Of a DNA stretch of 64,000 bases, positions 18,015-26,810 are shown in pieces (position 1 is the first letter of the stretch; the number at the start of each line of letters is the position of its first letter). The stretch spans positions 186,001-250,000 of the forward strand of contig DATKUL010000003.1 in assembly GCA_035530615.1 (NCBI GenBank), read 5' to 3'. The notes beneath the pieces are model-generated. The model saw nothing but the letters and a program-made list of their open reading frames with translations, ran no database searches and had not been told where the DNA came from. Position numbers and translations under genes: made by a program. Source of the stretch: Candidatus Paceibacterota bacterium (GTDB lineage: Bacteria > Actinomycetota > Actinomycetes > Nanopelagicales > Nanopelagicaceae).

Positions 18015-18901
18015 GGTATGAAGAAATCTCCGATCAAACACGGGCAGATTTGTTTGGGGCATCGCTCAACCCTGATCAAGTGATTGACCTGATTCACCGG
18101 GCATTTGAAGAGGATTTGCAGGGTGGGGAGGATGTGACATCCGTGGCTACCATCCCGGCAGATCATTTTTCCACGGGTGAATTTCGCACCCGTGCAACGG
18201 GAGTGGTTGCTGGGATTCCCATCGCGAGAGCTGTTCTTGAAACGGTAGGAATCGGAGATATTACGACTCCAATTTTGTGCGCTCATAAAGTGGAGTCCGG
18301 CGCAGTACTTATGAGCGTGCGCGCAAACACGAGAGCACTTCTCTTAGCGGAGCGAACTGCCCTGAATTTCTTGGGTCACCTCAGCGGCATCGCAACGTTG
18401 ACGAGAAGATGGGTAGATGAAGTAAGCGAATTTGGAACGTTGATACGAGATACGCGTAAGACAACCCCAGGTCTACGGGAGTTGGAGAAATACGCCGTGC
18501 GAAGGGGTGGCGGCACCAATCACCGGATGTCGCTCAGCGATGCTGCCCTCATTAAGGACAACCATATTGCGGCCGTCGGTGGAGTCGTCAAAGCTTTGCA
18601 AAGTGTGCGCTCGCTTTATCCAAATATAGAAGTCGAAATTGAAGTTGATACCTTGGAACAATTACAAGAGATACTTCCTTATAATCCTGATCTGGTGCTG
18701 CTCGACAACATGAGTGTTGAGGAGTGCCGGCAGGCGGTTGAAATTACTGCTGGCCGATGTGAATTGGAAGCATCGGGAGGGCTATCTCTTAAGAACGCCC
18801 GCGCATATGCGCAAACGGGTGTGGATTATTTAGCAGTTGGTGCCCTTACTCATTCGGCACCAGTTTTTGATATCGGACTCGACCTAAAGGCGGAGATCTA
18901 A
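18011..18901 (+). CDS. nadC: Nicotinate-nucleotide pyrophosphorylase (carboxylating)
   Basis: A 296-residue quinolinate phosphoribosyltransferase making nicotinate mononucleotide from quinolinate and PRPP. DTRKTTPGLRELEKYAVRRG, GGTNHRMSLSDAALIKDNHI, LLDNMSVEE and EASGGLSLKNARAYAQTGVD are family signatures. It overlaps nadB by 4 bp and abuts coaX with no gap. Confidence 0.96.
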   Translation: MRYEEISDQTRADLFGASLNPDQVIDLIHRAFEEDLQGGEDVTSVATIPADHFSTGEFRTRATGVVAGIPIARAVLETVGIGDITTPILCAHKVESGAVLMSVRANTRALLLAERTALNFLGHLSGIATLTRRWVDEVSEFGTLIRDTRKTTPGLRELEKYAVRRGGGTNHRMSLSDAALIKDNHIAAVGGVVKALQSVRSLYPNIEVEIEVDTLEQLQEILPYNPDLVLLDNMSVEECRQAVEITAGRCELEASGGLSLKNARAYAQTGVDYLAVGALTHSAPVFDIGLDLKAEI

Positions 18902-19669
18902 ATGTTACTTGCCATTGATGTTGGAAATACAAATACCGTTCTGGGAGTTTTTGATGGCAAAGTGTTGGTTCGCTCTTGGCGAGTAAAGACTGATCCACGC
19001 AATACTTCCGATGAGCTATGGCTTCAATTCGACGCCTTGGTTGACGGATATGCCATAACCGGCCTGGCTATCTGTTCGACAGTTCCGGCCAGTCTGCGCG
19101 AGATGCGAACGATGATCAATGCATATTTACCCGAAATACGGACCACTATCGTCGAGCCGGGAATCAAGACAGGCGTCCCACTGCTGGTTGATAATCCTAA
19201 GGAGATAGGTGCCGACAGGATCGTCAACACGATGGCAGCCCACACCCTTTATCCGCACGGCCCAGCAATAGTCGTCGATTTTGGGACTTCAACGAACCTA
19301 GATGTCGTCTCTTCGAAGGGCGAATTTATGGGCGGGGCGATCGCACCCGGAATTGAGATTTCAGTCGACGCTCTGGCATCGCGCGCGGCGCAGTTGCGTA
19401 AGGTGGAGTTGGTTCGACCGCGCGCGGCAATAGGAAAGAACACGGTAGAAGCGTTGCAGTCTGGGACGATTTTTGGATTTGCAGGTCAGGTCGATGCCTT
19501 GGTCCACCGAATTTCGGCCGAACTCAAAGAATCCCAACCGGGAAAGCCGGCGGTCATTGCCACTGGTGGATTGGCTCCGCTGGTAATAGGTATTTCAGAG
19601 ACCATCGAGCACCACGAACCAGATCTCACATTGATCGGTCTACGTCTGATTCACGAGAGAAATGGCTAA
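18902..19669 (+). CDS. coaX: Type III pantothenate kinase
   Basis: A 255-residue ASKHA-fold kinase for the first step of CoA synthesis, cytoplasmic and resistant to CoA feedback. DVGNTNTVLGVFDG is the phosphate-binding start, with LLVDNPKEIGADRIVN, DFGTSTNLDVV and GGAIAPGIEIS following. It starts at the base after the nadC stop, so it is in the same operon, linking pantothenate synthesis (panC) to its use. Confidence 0.95.
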   Translation: MLLAIDVGNTNTVLGVFDGKVLVRSWRVKTDPRNTSDELWLQFDALVDGYAITGLAICSTVPASLREMRTMINAYLPEIRTTIVEPGIKTGVPLLVDNPKEIGADRIVNTMAAHTLYPHGPAIVVDFGTSTNLDVVSSKGEFMGGAIAPGIEISVDALASRAAQLRKVELVRPRAAIGKNTVEALQSGTIFGFAGQVDALVHRISAELKESQPGKPAVIATGGLAPLVIGISETIEHHEPDLTLIGLRLIHERNG

Positions 19670-19674
19670 ATCGC

Positions 19675-19680
19675 TAGACT
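19675..19680 (+). promoter_or_regulatory. -10 element before lysS
   Basis: TAGACT, 9 nt before the lysS ATG in the 20-bp gap after coaX. There is no Shine-Dalgarno, so a leaderless or near-leaderless lysS start is likely. Confidence 0.4.
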
Positions 19681-19689
19681 CACCCCATT

Positions 19690-21198
19690 ATGGCTGAGAA
19701 TATAAAGATGGTTCCGGATGACAACCTGCCGGAGCAGTTACGCATTAGGCGTGAAAAGCGAGCCGATCTTCTCGAGCGCGGAGTGGAGCCATACCCGGTC
19801 TCGGTCCCACGGACAACGTCTCTGGCGCAAGTGCGTGCTACTTATACCGATCTTGCAATCGATGTTGCTACCGGAGATATTGAAAGTGTCACGGGACGAA
19901 TTATTTTTAAGCGCGACACCGGCAAACTCTGCTTCGCAACCCTGCGCGAAGGCGATGGAACCGAACTTCAAGCAATGCTTTCTCTGAATAAGGTGGGTGA
20001 GGATTCTTTAAATTCTTGGAAGAGTGACATTGACCTGGGCGATATTGTGAGTGTGACTGGAGAAATCATCACATCTAAGCGTGGCGAACTCTCCGTGCTG
20101 GCTAATGATTGGTCCCTTGCTGCCAAAGCCCTGCGTCCGCTTCCCAACGATTACACGCCGATGTCGGAGGAGACGCGCGTGCGGATGCGTTACGTCGATC
20201 TTATAGTCCGTCCCGAGGCGCGCAGTAATGCTCGTCTGCGCCCAGCTGTCATGCGATCTCTCCGAGAGACTTTTCATTCTCGTGATTACCTCGAAGTCGA
20301 AACGCCAATGCTGCAGGTGCAAGCTGGTGGTGCGGCAGCTCGCCCCTTCAAGACTTTTAGCAACGCATATGACATGGATCTTTTCTTACGTATCGCTCCC
20401 GAACTATTTCTCAAGCGGTGCGTAGTTGGCGGCATAGAACGAGTTTTTGAAATCAATCGCAATTTCAGAAATGAAGGCGCGGATTCCAGTCACTCTCCGG
20501 AGTTTGCGATGATCGAAAGTTATGAGGCGTATGGCGACTGGCGTACCACTGCTGAGCTTGCCCGTGCGCTGGTACAGAATTCGGCCCAGGCGATTTTCGG
20601 ATCACACGTTGTTATCCACCATGATGGAAAAGAATCCAACTTGGGTGGCAATTGGCGGGAGATCTCTCTCTTTGACGTCATTTCTGAAAATGTGGGCGAA
20701 CCTATTACCGCACTGACTCCAATGAATGAGTTGGAGAAGTTAGCAACTAAGTTGGGAATGAAGATTGACCCTAACTGGATTGCGGGCAAACTGGCTGAAG
20801 AAATCTTTGAGCATGTTGCGACTGGCAAACTGAACGAACCAACCTTTGTCATGGGATTCCCAATTGATAATGCCCCGTTGGTTCGCGGACATCGAGAGGT
20901 ACCAGGAGTTGTTGAGAAGTGGGATCTCTATGTCGATGGATTTGAATTGGCGACTGGATATTCCGAACTCATTGATCCAATCATTCAACGCGAGCGCTTG
21001 GTCGAACAGGGCCGCCTGGCCGTGAAGGGCGACTTGGAAGCAATGGGAGTCGATGAGGATTTCTTGCGCGCGATGGAATTTGGAATGCCACCGATGGGCG
21101 GATTGGGAATGGGTGTTGATCGCTTGCTGATGGCTCTGACCGGACTGGGAATTCGAGAGACGATTCTCTTTCCGCTCGTGAAGCCCGAGATTGATTAG
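19690..21198 (+). CDS. lysS: Lysyl-tRNA synthetase (class II)
   Basis: A 502-residue class II aminoacyl-tRNA synthetase. The N-terminal OB fold (about 55-160) binds the anticodon. Motif 1 is around VRPEARSNARLRPAVMRSLR, motif 2 is FEINRNFRNEGADSSHSPEF and motif 3 is GLGMGVDRLLMALTG. Length and order are typical of bacterial LysS. The coaX-lysS adjacency is conserved; the lsr2 gene often found downstream is missing here. Confidence 0.97.
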   Translation: MAENIKMVPDDNLPEQLRIRREKRADLLERGVEPYPVSVPRTTSLAQVRATYTDLAIDVATGDIESVTGRIIFKRDTGKLCFATLREGDGTELQAMLSLNKVGEDSLNSWKSDIDLGDIVSVTGEIITSKRGELSVLANDWSLAAKALRPLPNDYTPMSEETRVRMRYVDLIVRPEARSNARLRPAVMRSLRETFHSRDYLEVETPMLQVQAGGAAARPFKTFSNAYDMDLFLRIAPELFLKRCVVGGIERVFEINRNFRNEGADSSHSPEFAMIESYEAYGDWRTTAELARALVQNSAQAIFGSHVVIHHDGKESNLGGNWREISLFDVISENVGEPITALTPMNELEKLATKLGMKIDPNWIAGKLAEEIFEHVATGKLNEPTFVMGFPIDNAPLVRGHREVPGVVEKWDLYVDGFELATGYSELIDPIIQRERLVEQGRLAVKGDLEAMGVDEDFLRAMEFGMPPMGGLGMGVDRLLMALTGLGIRETILFPLVKPEID

Positions 21199-21200
21199 CA

Positions 21201-21695
21201 ATGATTGAGATTCGTCCCGCGAAATCAACCGATGTTAAGGGCATCCGCAAGCTCATTGATGCATACGCACCGCAACGTCGCTTGCTCTCCAAAGAGACAG
21301 TCACTCTTTATGAGAGCGTGCAGGAATTTACGGTGGCCATTGAAGCCGGCGAAGTAGTCGGCTGCGGTGCGCTCCATGTTCTCTGGGAAGATCTGGCAGA
21401 GGTCCGTACGGTTGCGGTTGCAGACCACCTGCGCGGACAAGGTGTTGGTGGGAAAATTCTGGAGGCAATCATCGGGCGCGCCCGCACGATTGGGGTGAAG
21501 CGGATCTTCTGCCTAACATTTGAGACCGCCTTCTTTAGTCGCTTCGGCTTTGAAGAGATTCAGGGAACTCCCGTGGAGCCGGAGGTGTATACCCAGCTTC
21601 TCCACTCGTATGACACCGGTATTGCCGAATTCCTTGATCTGGAGTCTGTGAAGCCAAATACGCTGGGAAATACCAGAATGCTCAAGGTCTTATAG
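21201..21695 (+). CDS. Amino-acid N-acetyltransferase (ArgA-like GNAT)
   Basis: A 164-residue GNAT acetyltransferase resembling the short actinobacterial glutamate N-acetyltransferase that starts arginine synthesis. EVVGCGALHVLWEDLAEVRT and the acetyl-CoA loop VADHLRGQGVGGKILE (about 74-89) are clear, followed by FFSRFGFEEI. It begins 2 bp after lysS and is probably cotranscribed with it. The arginine role is inferred from the resemblance, not proven by context. Confidence 0.75.
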   Translation: MIEIRPAKSTDVKGIRKLIDAYAPQRRLLSKETVTLYESVQEFTVAIEAGEVVGCGALHVLWEDLAEVRTVAVADHLRGQGVGGKILEAIIGRARTIGVKRIFCLTFETAFFSRFGFEEIQGTPVEPEVYTQLLHSYDTGIAEFLDLESVKPNTLGNTRMLKVL

Positions 21696-21773
21696 GTATT
21701 TGGGCATAAATAGTCCTGATCTACGGTTACAAGAATCAAGGAAGAGATTTCGCGCCTCACCCCCGCCTGGTAT

Positions 21774-21835
21774 TAGGCTTAGAGCGAGAAGTCCAGCGAG
21801 TAAATCAGAGAGTTCGCAGAAGAAAACCAGAGGAG
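21774..21835 (+). promoter_or_regulatory. clpC promoter region
   Basis: The 147-bp gap before clpC contains TAGGCT (21774-21779), a candidate -10, and AGAGGAG (21829-21835), a good Shine-Dalgarno 7 nt before the ATG. I see no clear ClgR, HspR or CIRCE operator. Confidence 0.4.
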
Positions 21836-21842
21836 TTCCCCG

Positions 21843-24350
21843 ATGTTTGAGCGCTTTACGGATAGAGCCAGACGGGTCGTTGTCCTGGCCCAAGAAGAAG
21901 CTCGTATGCTCAACCACAATTACATCGGTACTGAGCACATCCTCCTTGGTCTCATTCACGAAGGCGAAGGCGTTGCCGCTAAAGCCCTCGAATCCCTTGG
22001 CATCTCCCTGGAGGCGGTCCGCTCCCAGGTTGAAGAGATCATCGGACAAGGCCAGCAAGCACCAAGTGGTCATATTCCATTTACGCCGCGCGCCAAGAAG
22101 GTTCTCGAACTATCGTTGCGGGAGGCGCTTCAATTGGGCCATAACTACATTGGCACCGAACATATTTTGCTTGGCCTCATCCGCGAAGGCGAAGGCGTTG
22201 CCGCGCAGGTTCTGATGAAACTCGGTGCTGACCTAGCTCGGGTTCGGCAGCAAGTGATCCAACTTCTTTCGGGATATCAGGGTAAAGAGGCGGTTACAAC
22301 TGGCGGTCCTGCGGAAGGCACTCCATCGACCTCTCTCGTACTTGATCAATTCGGTCGTAATCTCACCCAAGCGGCTCGCGAGGGAAAACTCGACCCAGTT
22401 ATTGGGCGCGAGAAGGAAATCGAAAGAGTGATGCAGGTTCTGTCGCGCCGTACCAAGAACAACCCAGTTCTCATTGGGGAGCCGGGTGTTGGTAAAACCG
22501 CAGTGGTTGAAGGACTCGCTCAGGCGATCGTACGCGGAGATGTTCCAGAGATGTTGAAAGACAAGCAACTTTACTCACTCGACCTGGGCGCACTCGTTGC
22601 GGGTAGTCGTTACCGCGGAGATTTTGAAGAGCGCTTGAAGAAAGTCCTCAAAGAGATTCGCACACGTGGCGACATCATTCTCTTTATCGATGAGATTCAT
22701 ACTCTTGTCGGCGCCGGAGCGGCTGAAGGTGCGATTGATGCCGCCAGCATTTTGAAGCCAATGCTTGCCCGTGGCGAACTCCAGACGATTGGCGCGACAA
22801 CACTTGACGAGTACCGCAAGCACCTTGAGAAAGATGCTGCACTCGAGCGTCGCTTTCAGCCGATCCAAGTTGCGGAGCCAACGCTCGAACACACCATCGC
22901 AATCCTCAAAGGTCTACGTGATCGATATGAATCGCACCACCGCGTTTCGATTTCTGATGCCGCACTGGTTGCTGCTGCGACCCTCGCGGACCGATATGTC
23001 TCGGATCGATTCTTGCCAGATAAAGCAATTGACTTGATTGACGAGGCAGGATCGCGACTTCGCATCCGTCGCTTGACCGCACCTCCGGAGTTGCGTGAAT
23101 TTGACGAGAAGATTGCCAATGTCCGCCGCGAGAAGGAATCGGCCATTGATAGCCAGGACTTTGAAAAGGCTGCCGCTCTTCGTGACACAGAGAAGAATCT
23201 GATCAGCGAGAAGCATGAGCGTGAAAAGAACTGGAAGGCCGGCGACTTGGACATGGTCACCGAGGTAGATGAAGAACTCATTGCCGAAGTACTCTCAACC
23301 GCAACGGGGATCCCGGTCTTTAAGTTGACCGAAGAAGAGACTGCCCGTCTGCTTCACATGGAGGACGAGTTGCACCGCCGCGTGATCGGCCAGGATCAGG
23401 CCATTAAGGCTCTTTCGCAAGCGATCCGCCGCACGCGCGCAGGATTGAAAGATCCAAAACGTCCCGGTGGCTCCTTCATTTTCGCAGGGCCATCCGGTGT
23501 CGGCAAGACCGAACTCTCCCGAACTCTTGCTGCATTCCTTTTTGGAACAGCAGATGCGCTCATCCAACTTGATATGTCCGAGTACTCCGAGCGTCATACT
23601 GCTTCACGTCTTTTCGGAGCACCTCCCGGATATGTTGGTTATGACGAGGGTGGCCAGCTCACCGAGAAAGTGCGTCGCAAGCCTTTCTCTGTCGTGCTCT
23701 TTGATGAAATTGAGAAAGCACACCCAGATATCTTCAACTCACTGCTTCAAGTTCTTGAAGACGGCCACCTGACTGACGCACAAGGACGGCTCGTTGATTT
23801 CAAAAACACCGTCATCATCATGACCACCAACCTTGGCACACGCGATATCTCAAAGGGCGCGGGTCTTGGCTTTGCCAATTCCGAAGATGAAATGTCGAAC
23901 TACGAGCGGATGAAGGCGAAAGTTGGTGATGAGTTGAAGACTCATTTCCGTCCTGAATTCCTCAACCGCATCGATGACATCATCGTCTTCCACCAGTTGA
24001 CGAAGTTGGAAATTATTCAAATTGTTGATCTTATGATCACCAATCTTGATGAGCGGCTCAAGGCGAAAGATATGGGCATCGAACTCACGACCGCGGCGAA
24101 GAACTTGCTGGCGGCACGTGGATACGAGCCACTCCTTGGTGCCAGACCACTTCGACGGACAATTCAGCGTGAGATTGAAGATAGTCTTTCTGAGAAGATT
24201 CTTTTTGGCGAACTTAAGGCAGGCGAAATCGTTCTGGTTGATGTCGAGGGTGAAGGCGCTGAAGCAAAATTCACTTTCGTTGGCTCTCCGAAATCGCTGC
24301 TGCCTGACACGCCTAGTGATCTGACTGAAACTGAAGCACCAACTGCCTAA
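21843..24350 (+). CDS. clpC: ATP-dependent Clp protease ATP-binding subunit ClpC
   Basis: An 835-residue Hsp100 unfoldase that feeds proteins to ClpP. It has two N-terminal Clp repeats (1-145, each with [13 protein letters not shown]), the first AAA+ domain with GEPGVGKT (about 212), a UVR-containing middle region (about 420-460) typical of ClpC rather than ClpB, and the second AAA+ domain with GPSGVGKT (about 548). The C-terminal region carries the ClpP-docking loop. It has a good Shine-Dalgarno. The end overlaps vapC by 4 bp tail to tail. Confidence 0.97.
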   Translation: MFERFTDRARRVVVLAQEEARMLNHNYIGTEHILLGLIHEGEGVAAKALESLGISLEAVRSQVEEIIGQGQQAPSGHIPFTPRAKKVLELSLREALQLGHNYIGTEHILLGLIREGEGVAAQVLMKLGADLARVRQQVIQLLSGYQGKEAVTTGGPAEGTPSTSLVLDQFGRNLTQAAREGKLDPVIGREKEIERVMQVLSRRTKNNPVLIGEPGVGKTAVVEGLAQAIVRGDVPEMLKDKQLYSLDLGALVAGSRYRGDFEERLKKVLKEIRTRGDIILFIDEIHTLVGAGAAEGAIDAASILKPMLARGELQTIGATTLDEYRKHLEKDAALERRFQPIQVAEPTLEHTIAILKGLRDRYESHHRVSISDAALVAAATLADRYVSDRFLPDKAIDLIDEAGSRLRIRRLTAPPELREFDEKIANVRREKESAIDSQDFEKAAALRDTEKNLISEKHEREKNWKAGDLDMVTEVDEELIAEVLSTATGIPVFKLTEEETARLLHMEDELHRRVIGQDQAIKALSQAIRRTRAGLKDPKRPGGSFIFAGPSGVGKTELSRTLAAFLFGTADALIQLDMSEYSERHTASRLFGAPPGYVGYDEGGQLTEKVRRKPFSVVLFDEIEKAHPDIFNSLLQVLEDGHLTDAQGRLVDFKNTVIIMTTNLGTRDISKGAGLGFANSEDEMSNYERMKAKVGDELKTHFRPEFLNRIDDIIVFHQLTKLEIIQIVDLMITNLDERLKAKDMGIELTTAAKNLLAARGYEPLLGARPLRRTIQREIEDSLSEKILFGELKAGEIVLVDVEGEGAEAKFTFVGSPKSLLPDTPSDLTETEAPTA

Positions 24351-24757
24351 GTTCTTGGGAGAACTCTCAGCCCATTCTTCTTTGCACAATTTGCGAGGCG
24401 TTTGTCATATGTGAGGAAAGTCATCTGTTGCCCCTTGACCCGTAGAGCAGAGGCAAGATGGATGGAATCTAGCGTGGCAAGGTTGTTTCCGGCGGCGACG
24501 TCACTTGCCCGCAAACTTAACTCTGAATCAAACTCCACTACATCAAATACGTTTATGTCTGTTTGAAACAGCTTGGCTGCGATTGCAAATTCAGTCGTAC
24601 TCAATCTCTTTCGCAAGTTGATCAAGGTTTCAGTAATAGTGATTCGAGACGTTATCCAGTGAGAATGCACATTTAGGATTGACTGACAGTCATCTGATTC
24701 AGGTTCTTGTACATACCGTTTTAACAGGGCGCTCGTCTCAACATAAAGGGAAGCCAT
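24347..24757 (-). CDS. vapC: VapC-like PIN-domain toxin
   Basis: A 136-residue PIN ribonuclease, probably the toxin of a type II system cutting RNA. Acidic metal ligands expected for PIN are seen as Glu in [10 protein letters not shown], Glu in TITETLINL, Asp in [11 protein letters not shown] and Asp in TYDKRLANC. The first is Glu where most PIN proteins have Asp. The ATG at 24757 overlaps the antitoxin stop (TAATG), so the longer frame is rejected. It is convergent with clpC. Confidence 0.85.
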   Translation of the reverse strand: MASLYVETSALLKRYVQEPESDDCQSILNVHSHWITSRITITETLINLRKRLSTTEFAIAAKLFQTDINVFDVVEFDSELSLRASDVAAGNNLATLDSIHLASALRVKGQQMTFLTYDKRLANCAKKNGLRVLPRT

Positions 24758-25044
24758 TAGAAGCGCTCGGCGCGAGACTCGCGCAGGAGCTCGGTAGTGG
24801 ATTTTCCAGTTTTCCTTGCCTTGATCGGCTTCACTATTTGACGAGTATGCACTTTCGCTGGCGTTAGCCAACCTTCCTCAATTCCCTTTGTTAGATATGC
24901 AGGTCGTTTGACTTGAGTTACTTCTGTGGGTGAAATCTCGCAAAGAGGGCGGCCATGATGCGTAATAGTGATTTTCTCTCCAGCGTGAGCTCGGTGCAAA
25001 ATTTCTGAAAGACGGTCTTTCAGTTCGCGGATGCCAATTTCCAT
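24757..25044 (-). CDS. vapB: Phd/YefM-type antitoxin
   Basis: A 95-residue antitoxin. The N-terminal IGIRELKDRLSEILHRAHAG plus KITITHHGRPLCEISP is the Phd/YefM DNA-binding and dimer fold. The C-terminal basic tail (about 60-95) would wrap the PIN toxin. It directly precedes and overlaps vapC, as is usual. The upstream region has two overlapping palindromes covering its -10, fitting autorepression. Confidence 0.87.
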   Translation of the reverse strand: MEIGIRELKDRLSEILHRAHAGEKITITHHGRPLCEISPTEVTQVKRPAYLTKGIEEGWLTPAKVHTRQIVKPIKARKTGKSTTELLRESRAERF

Positions 25045-25050
25045 GTGGGT

Positions 25051-25079
25051 ACAATATCATGAAATTGTGGCCACAATTT
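25051..25079. promoter_or_regulatory. Tandem operator of the vapBC operon with leaderless -10
   Basis: TATTGT on the minus strand (25051-25056) is a -10 placed 6 nt from the vapB ATG. It lies in an imperfect palindrome ACAATATCATGAAATTGT (25051-25068). A perfect 18-bp palindrome AAATTGTGGCCACAATTT (25062-25079) overlaps it. The half-site ACAAT/ATTGT occurs three times in alternating orientation, suggesting cooperative antitoxin binding. Confidence 0.6.
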
Positions 25080-25635
25080 ATCTGGTGCCGTTCCATTTCA
25101 CGTTGCCTAAGGCGACGAGTGCGAGGATAAGGAGCACCTGAATCGCAATTGCCCAAGGCGACGTGATCTCACGGGTGATGAGCTTTCCGAGCGAGGAGTC
25201 CTTTAGCGCGCTCGCACTTGTGACGTAGAACGAATAACTAATGAGGCGTCCGCCCGCGAAGGCAATTAATAATGGTTTCAGGTCGATCCGCTTGATTATT
25301 CCAGCTCCCTCAAAGAGTTGTGCTGATGAGAGCGGGGAAATAAAGAAAAGAGCCAAGAGTCCGAAGACTCGACTCCGGTTCTTCTCGATCTGCATCCCCA
25401 TGGTTTCCATGTTGGCGACATATCCCTTTGGCAACCAATTTCGAATTGCCCGGAAGGAGTAGGCAAGGATTGTGCGCCCCATTGTTGCGCTCGCAACTCC
25501 GCAGAGGACTAGTGCGACAGGGTCCAAGTGGTATCTAATTGTGAAGAAAACAAGCAGTGACCACGTTGGTGGCGCGAATGCCGGGAGCATATTTGCGAAG
25601 GTGATTATCGCTACAACCGCCAGATAATTGGACAC
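25078..25635 (-). CDS. Polytopic membrane protein, DedA/VTT-like
   Basis: A 185-residue protein with four to five membrane segments. The N-terminal FANMLPAFAPPTWSLLVFF and the FGLLALFFISPLSSAQLFEGAG segment resemble the re-entrant loops of VTT/DedA-type or small-exporter membrane proteins, but the match is loose. GTG at 25635 is the start; TAGGCT on the minus strand (25642-25647) is 6 nt away, so it is leaderless. It is divergent from murQ and shares its -10 heptamer. Its stop codon lies in the vapBC operator. Confidence 0.6.
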   Translation of the reverse strand: MSNYLAVVAIITFANMLPAFAPPTWSLLVFFTIRYHLDPVALVLCGVASATMGRTILAYSFRAIRNWLPKGYVANMETMGMQIEKNRSRVFGLLALFFISPLSSAQLFEGAGIIKRIDLKPLLIAFAGGRLISYSFYVTSASALKDSSLGKLITREITSPWAIAIQVLLILALVALGNVKWNGTR

Positions 25636-25640
25636 ATCTT

Positions 25641-25647
25641 TAGCCTA
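25641..25647. promoter_or_regulatory. Bidirectional -10 heptamer (membrane protein / murQ)
   Basis: TAGCCTA reads TAGCCT on the plus strand toward murQ and TAGGCT on the minus strand toward the membrane protein (6 nt from its GTG). One site would serve both genes. Confidence 0.55.
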
Positions 25648-25662
25648 GACATATATTGAACT

Positions 25663-25676
25663 GTTTCCAATGAAAC
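25663..25676. promoter_or_regulatory. Dyad downstream of the murQ start site
   Basis: GTTTCCAATGAAAC has perfect 5-bp arms and lies about 10-25 bp after the expected murQ transcription start. It is a candidate operator for the RpiR/MurR-like regulator at 36014. GGAAGG (about 25704) is the ribosome site before the ATG. Confidence 0.35.
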
Positions 25677-25715
25677 TAAGGTCGGCAAAACCTTGATTTG
25701 AACGGAAGGTCTTAC

Positions 25716-26630
25716 ATGGGCGGCATTAAAGATTCATCTCTCGGCTTACTTCGCACGGAGCAGGTGAATTCCAAATTTCGGCACTTGGATCAGATGAGTG
25801 TTTCTGAACTTCTGCGTGCGATGAATGAAGGTGATGCAGAAGTCCCAAAGGCCATCGCACTTGAACTTCCCAAGATTGAACGTGCCATCGAAGCAATTGT
25901 TGAGCGAATGATGCACGGTGGGAGATTGATTTATATTGGAGCCGGAACTTCGGGCCGCCTTGGCGTGCTGGATGCGGTTGAGTGCAGACCGACATTCTCG
26001 GTTTCCGAAGACCAGGTTCTTGGATTAATGGCTGGTGGTGAACGCGCGTTGACTCATGCAGTTGAGGGCGCTGAGGATGATTTCCAAGCGGGGGAGAAGG
26101 ATCTGATTTCCATCAATCTTCGCCCCGCAGATTGCGTGGTTGGAATTGCTGCCAGTGGTCGGACTCCCTACGTCAAAGGAGGGCTGGCATACGCACGACA
26201 GGTTGGAGCCCTGACGATCGGGTTGACCTCCAATCCAGATTCGCAGATTTCTAAGGATGTGGAGCACCCTCTTGAAATCGACTCCGGACCCGAATTGCTG
26301 GCCGGATCAACCCGACTGAAATCTGGGACAGCTCAGAAGTTGGTACTGAACATGATCTCTACGATCACGATGGTCCGGCTGGGCAAAACATTTGGCAATC
26401 TGATGGTGGATCTGCAGATCACCAATGAGAAACTGCGAGATAGAGCGGTTCGCATCATTATGCAGGCCACGGACGCTCCTAACGAAAGGGCCTCGGCAGC
26501 GCTAGCGGAATCTGGGAATGAAGTGAAAGTGGCGATCTTGATGCTCCTTCTGAGCGTGGATGCTCCTAGCGCACGCGCACGATTGCTGGCGGGCTCGAAT
26601 CGAGTGCAGGAAGCGCTCAATTTAAATTAG
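25716..26630 (+). CDS. murQ: N-acetylmuramic acid 6-phosphate etherase
   Basis: A 304-residue SIS-domain lyase that removes the lactyl ether from MurNAc-6-phosphate to give GlcNAc-6-phosphate, the key cytoplasmic step of cell-wall sugar recycling. IYIGAGTSGRLGVLDAVECR holds the sugar-phosphate loop and the start of the catalytic region, and VGIAASGRTPYVKGGL and GSTRLKSGTAQKLVLNM are MurQ signatures. The C-terminal helical part is as in the E. coli enzyme. ATG 25716 follows GGAAGG; the TTG at 25698 is rejected. It heads the muropeptide-recycling region. Confidence 0.95.
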   Translation: MGGIKDSSLGLLRTEQVNSKFRHLDQMSVSELLRAMNEGDAEVPKAIALELPKIERAIEAIVERMMHGGRLIYIGAGTSGRLGVLDAVECRPTFSVSEDQVLGLMAGGERALTHAVEGAEDDFQAGEKDLISINLRPADCVVGIAASGRTPYVKGGLAYARQVGALTIGLTSNPDSQISKDVEHPLEIDSGPELLAGSTRLKSGTAQKLVLNMISTITMVRLGKTFGNLMVDLQITNEKLRDRAVRIIMQATDAPNERASAALAESGNEVKVAILMLLLSVDAPSARARLLAGSNRVQEALNLN

Positions 26631-26718
26631 TTCTGCCCTTCATCTCCCAGTAGTCCGTCCAAAAGTTATGCGAACGTTATGAGGCTCTCCGCCTAGCTCC
26701 ACTTGACCAACTCCAACT

Positions 26719-26769
26719 TTGAGGCAATGATTTCCACGGATAGACAGGGTCTATGAAGTTTTTTTTCAT
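26719..26769 (+). promoter_or_regulatory. Promoter and dyads before the oligopeptide importer
   Basis: TTGAGG (26719-26724) and TAGACA (26741-26746) are spaced 16 bp, like a sigma-70 promoter. The -10 begins a small inverted repeat TAGAC-AGG-GTCTA (26741-26753). ATGAAGTTTTTTTTCAT (26753-26769), an ATGAA/TTCAT dyad with a T-rich centre, follows at the expected start site. The rest of the 180-bp gap holds no gene. Confidence 0.4.
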
Positions 26770-26810
26770 GATGCCGCTACCGATGTCTTTCACCTTGAAA
26801 GGGGAAATAA

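Noticed and set aside
22233-24389. Open frames antisense to clpC, including one of 179 codons at 23850-24389
   Set aside because: Composition is that of a codon-biased shadow. The clpC domains cover the same DNA fully and no promoter signal precedes these frames.
24347-25635. A mobile island carrying the toxin-antitoxin pair
   Set aside because: No transposase, integrase, direct repeats or tRNA end are seen, and base composition looks like the surroundings.
26631-26810. A tRNA or small RNA gene in the longest gap
   Set aside because: No cloverleaf or T-loop pattern (GTTCRANNC with a matching stem) is present; the gap is explained by a promoter and dyads.
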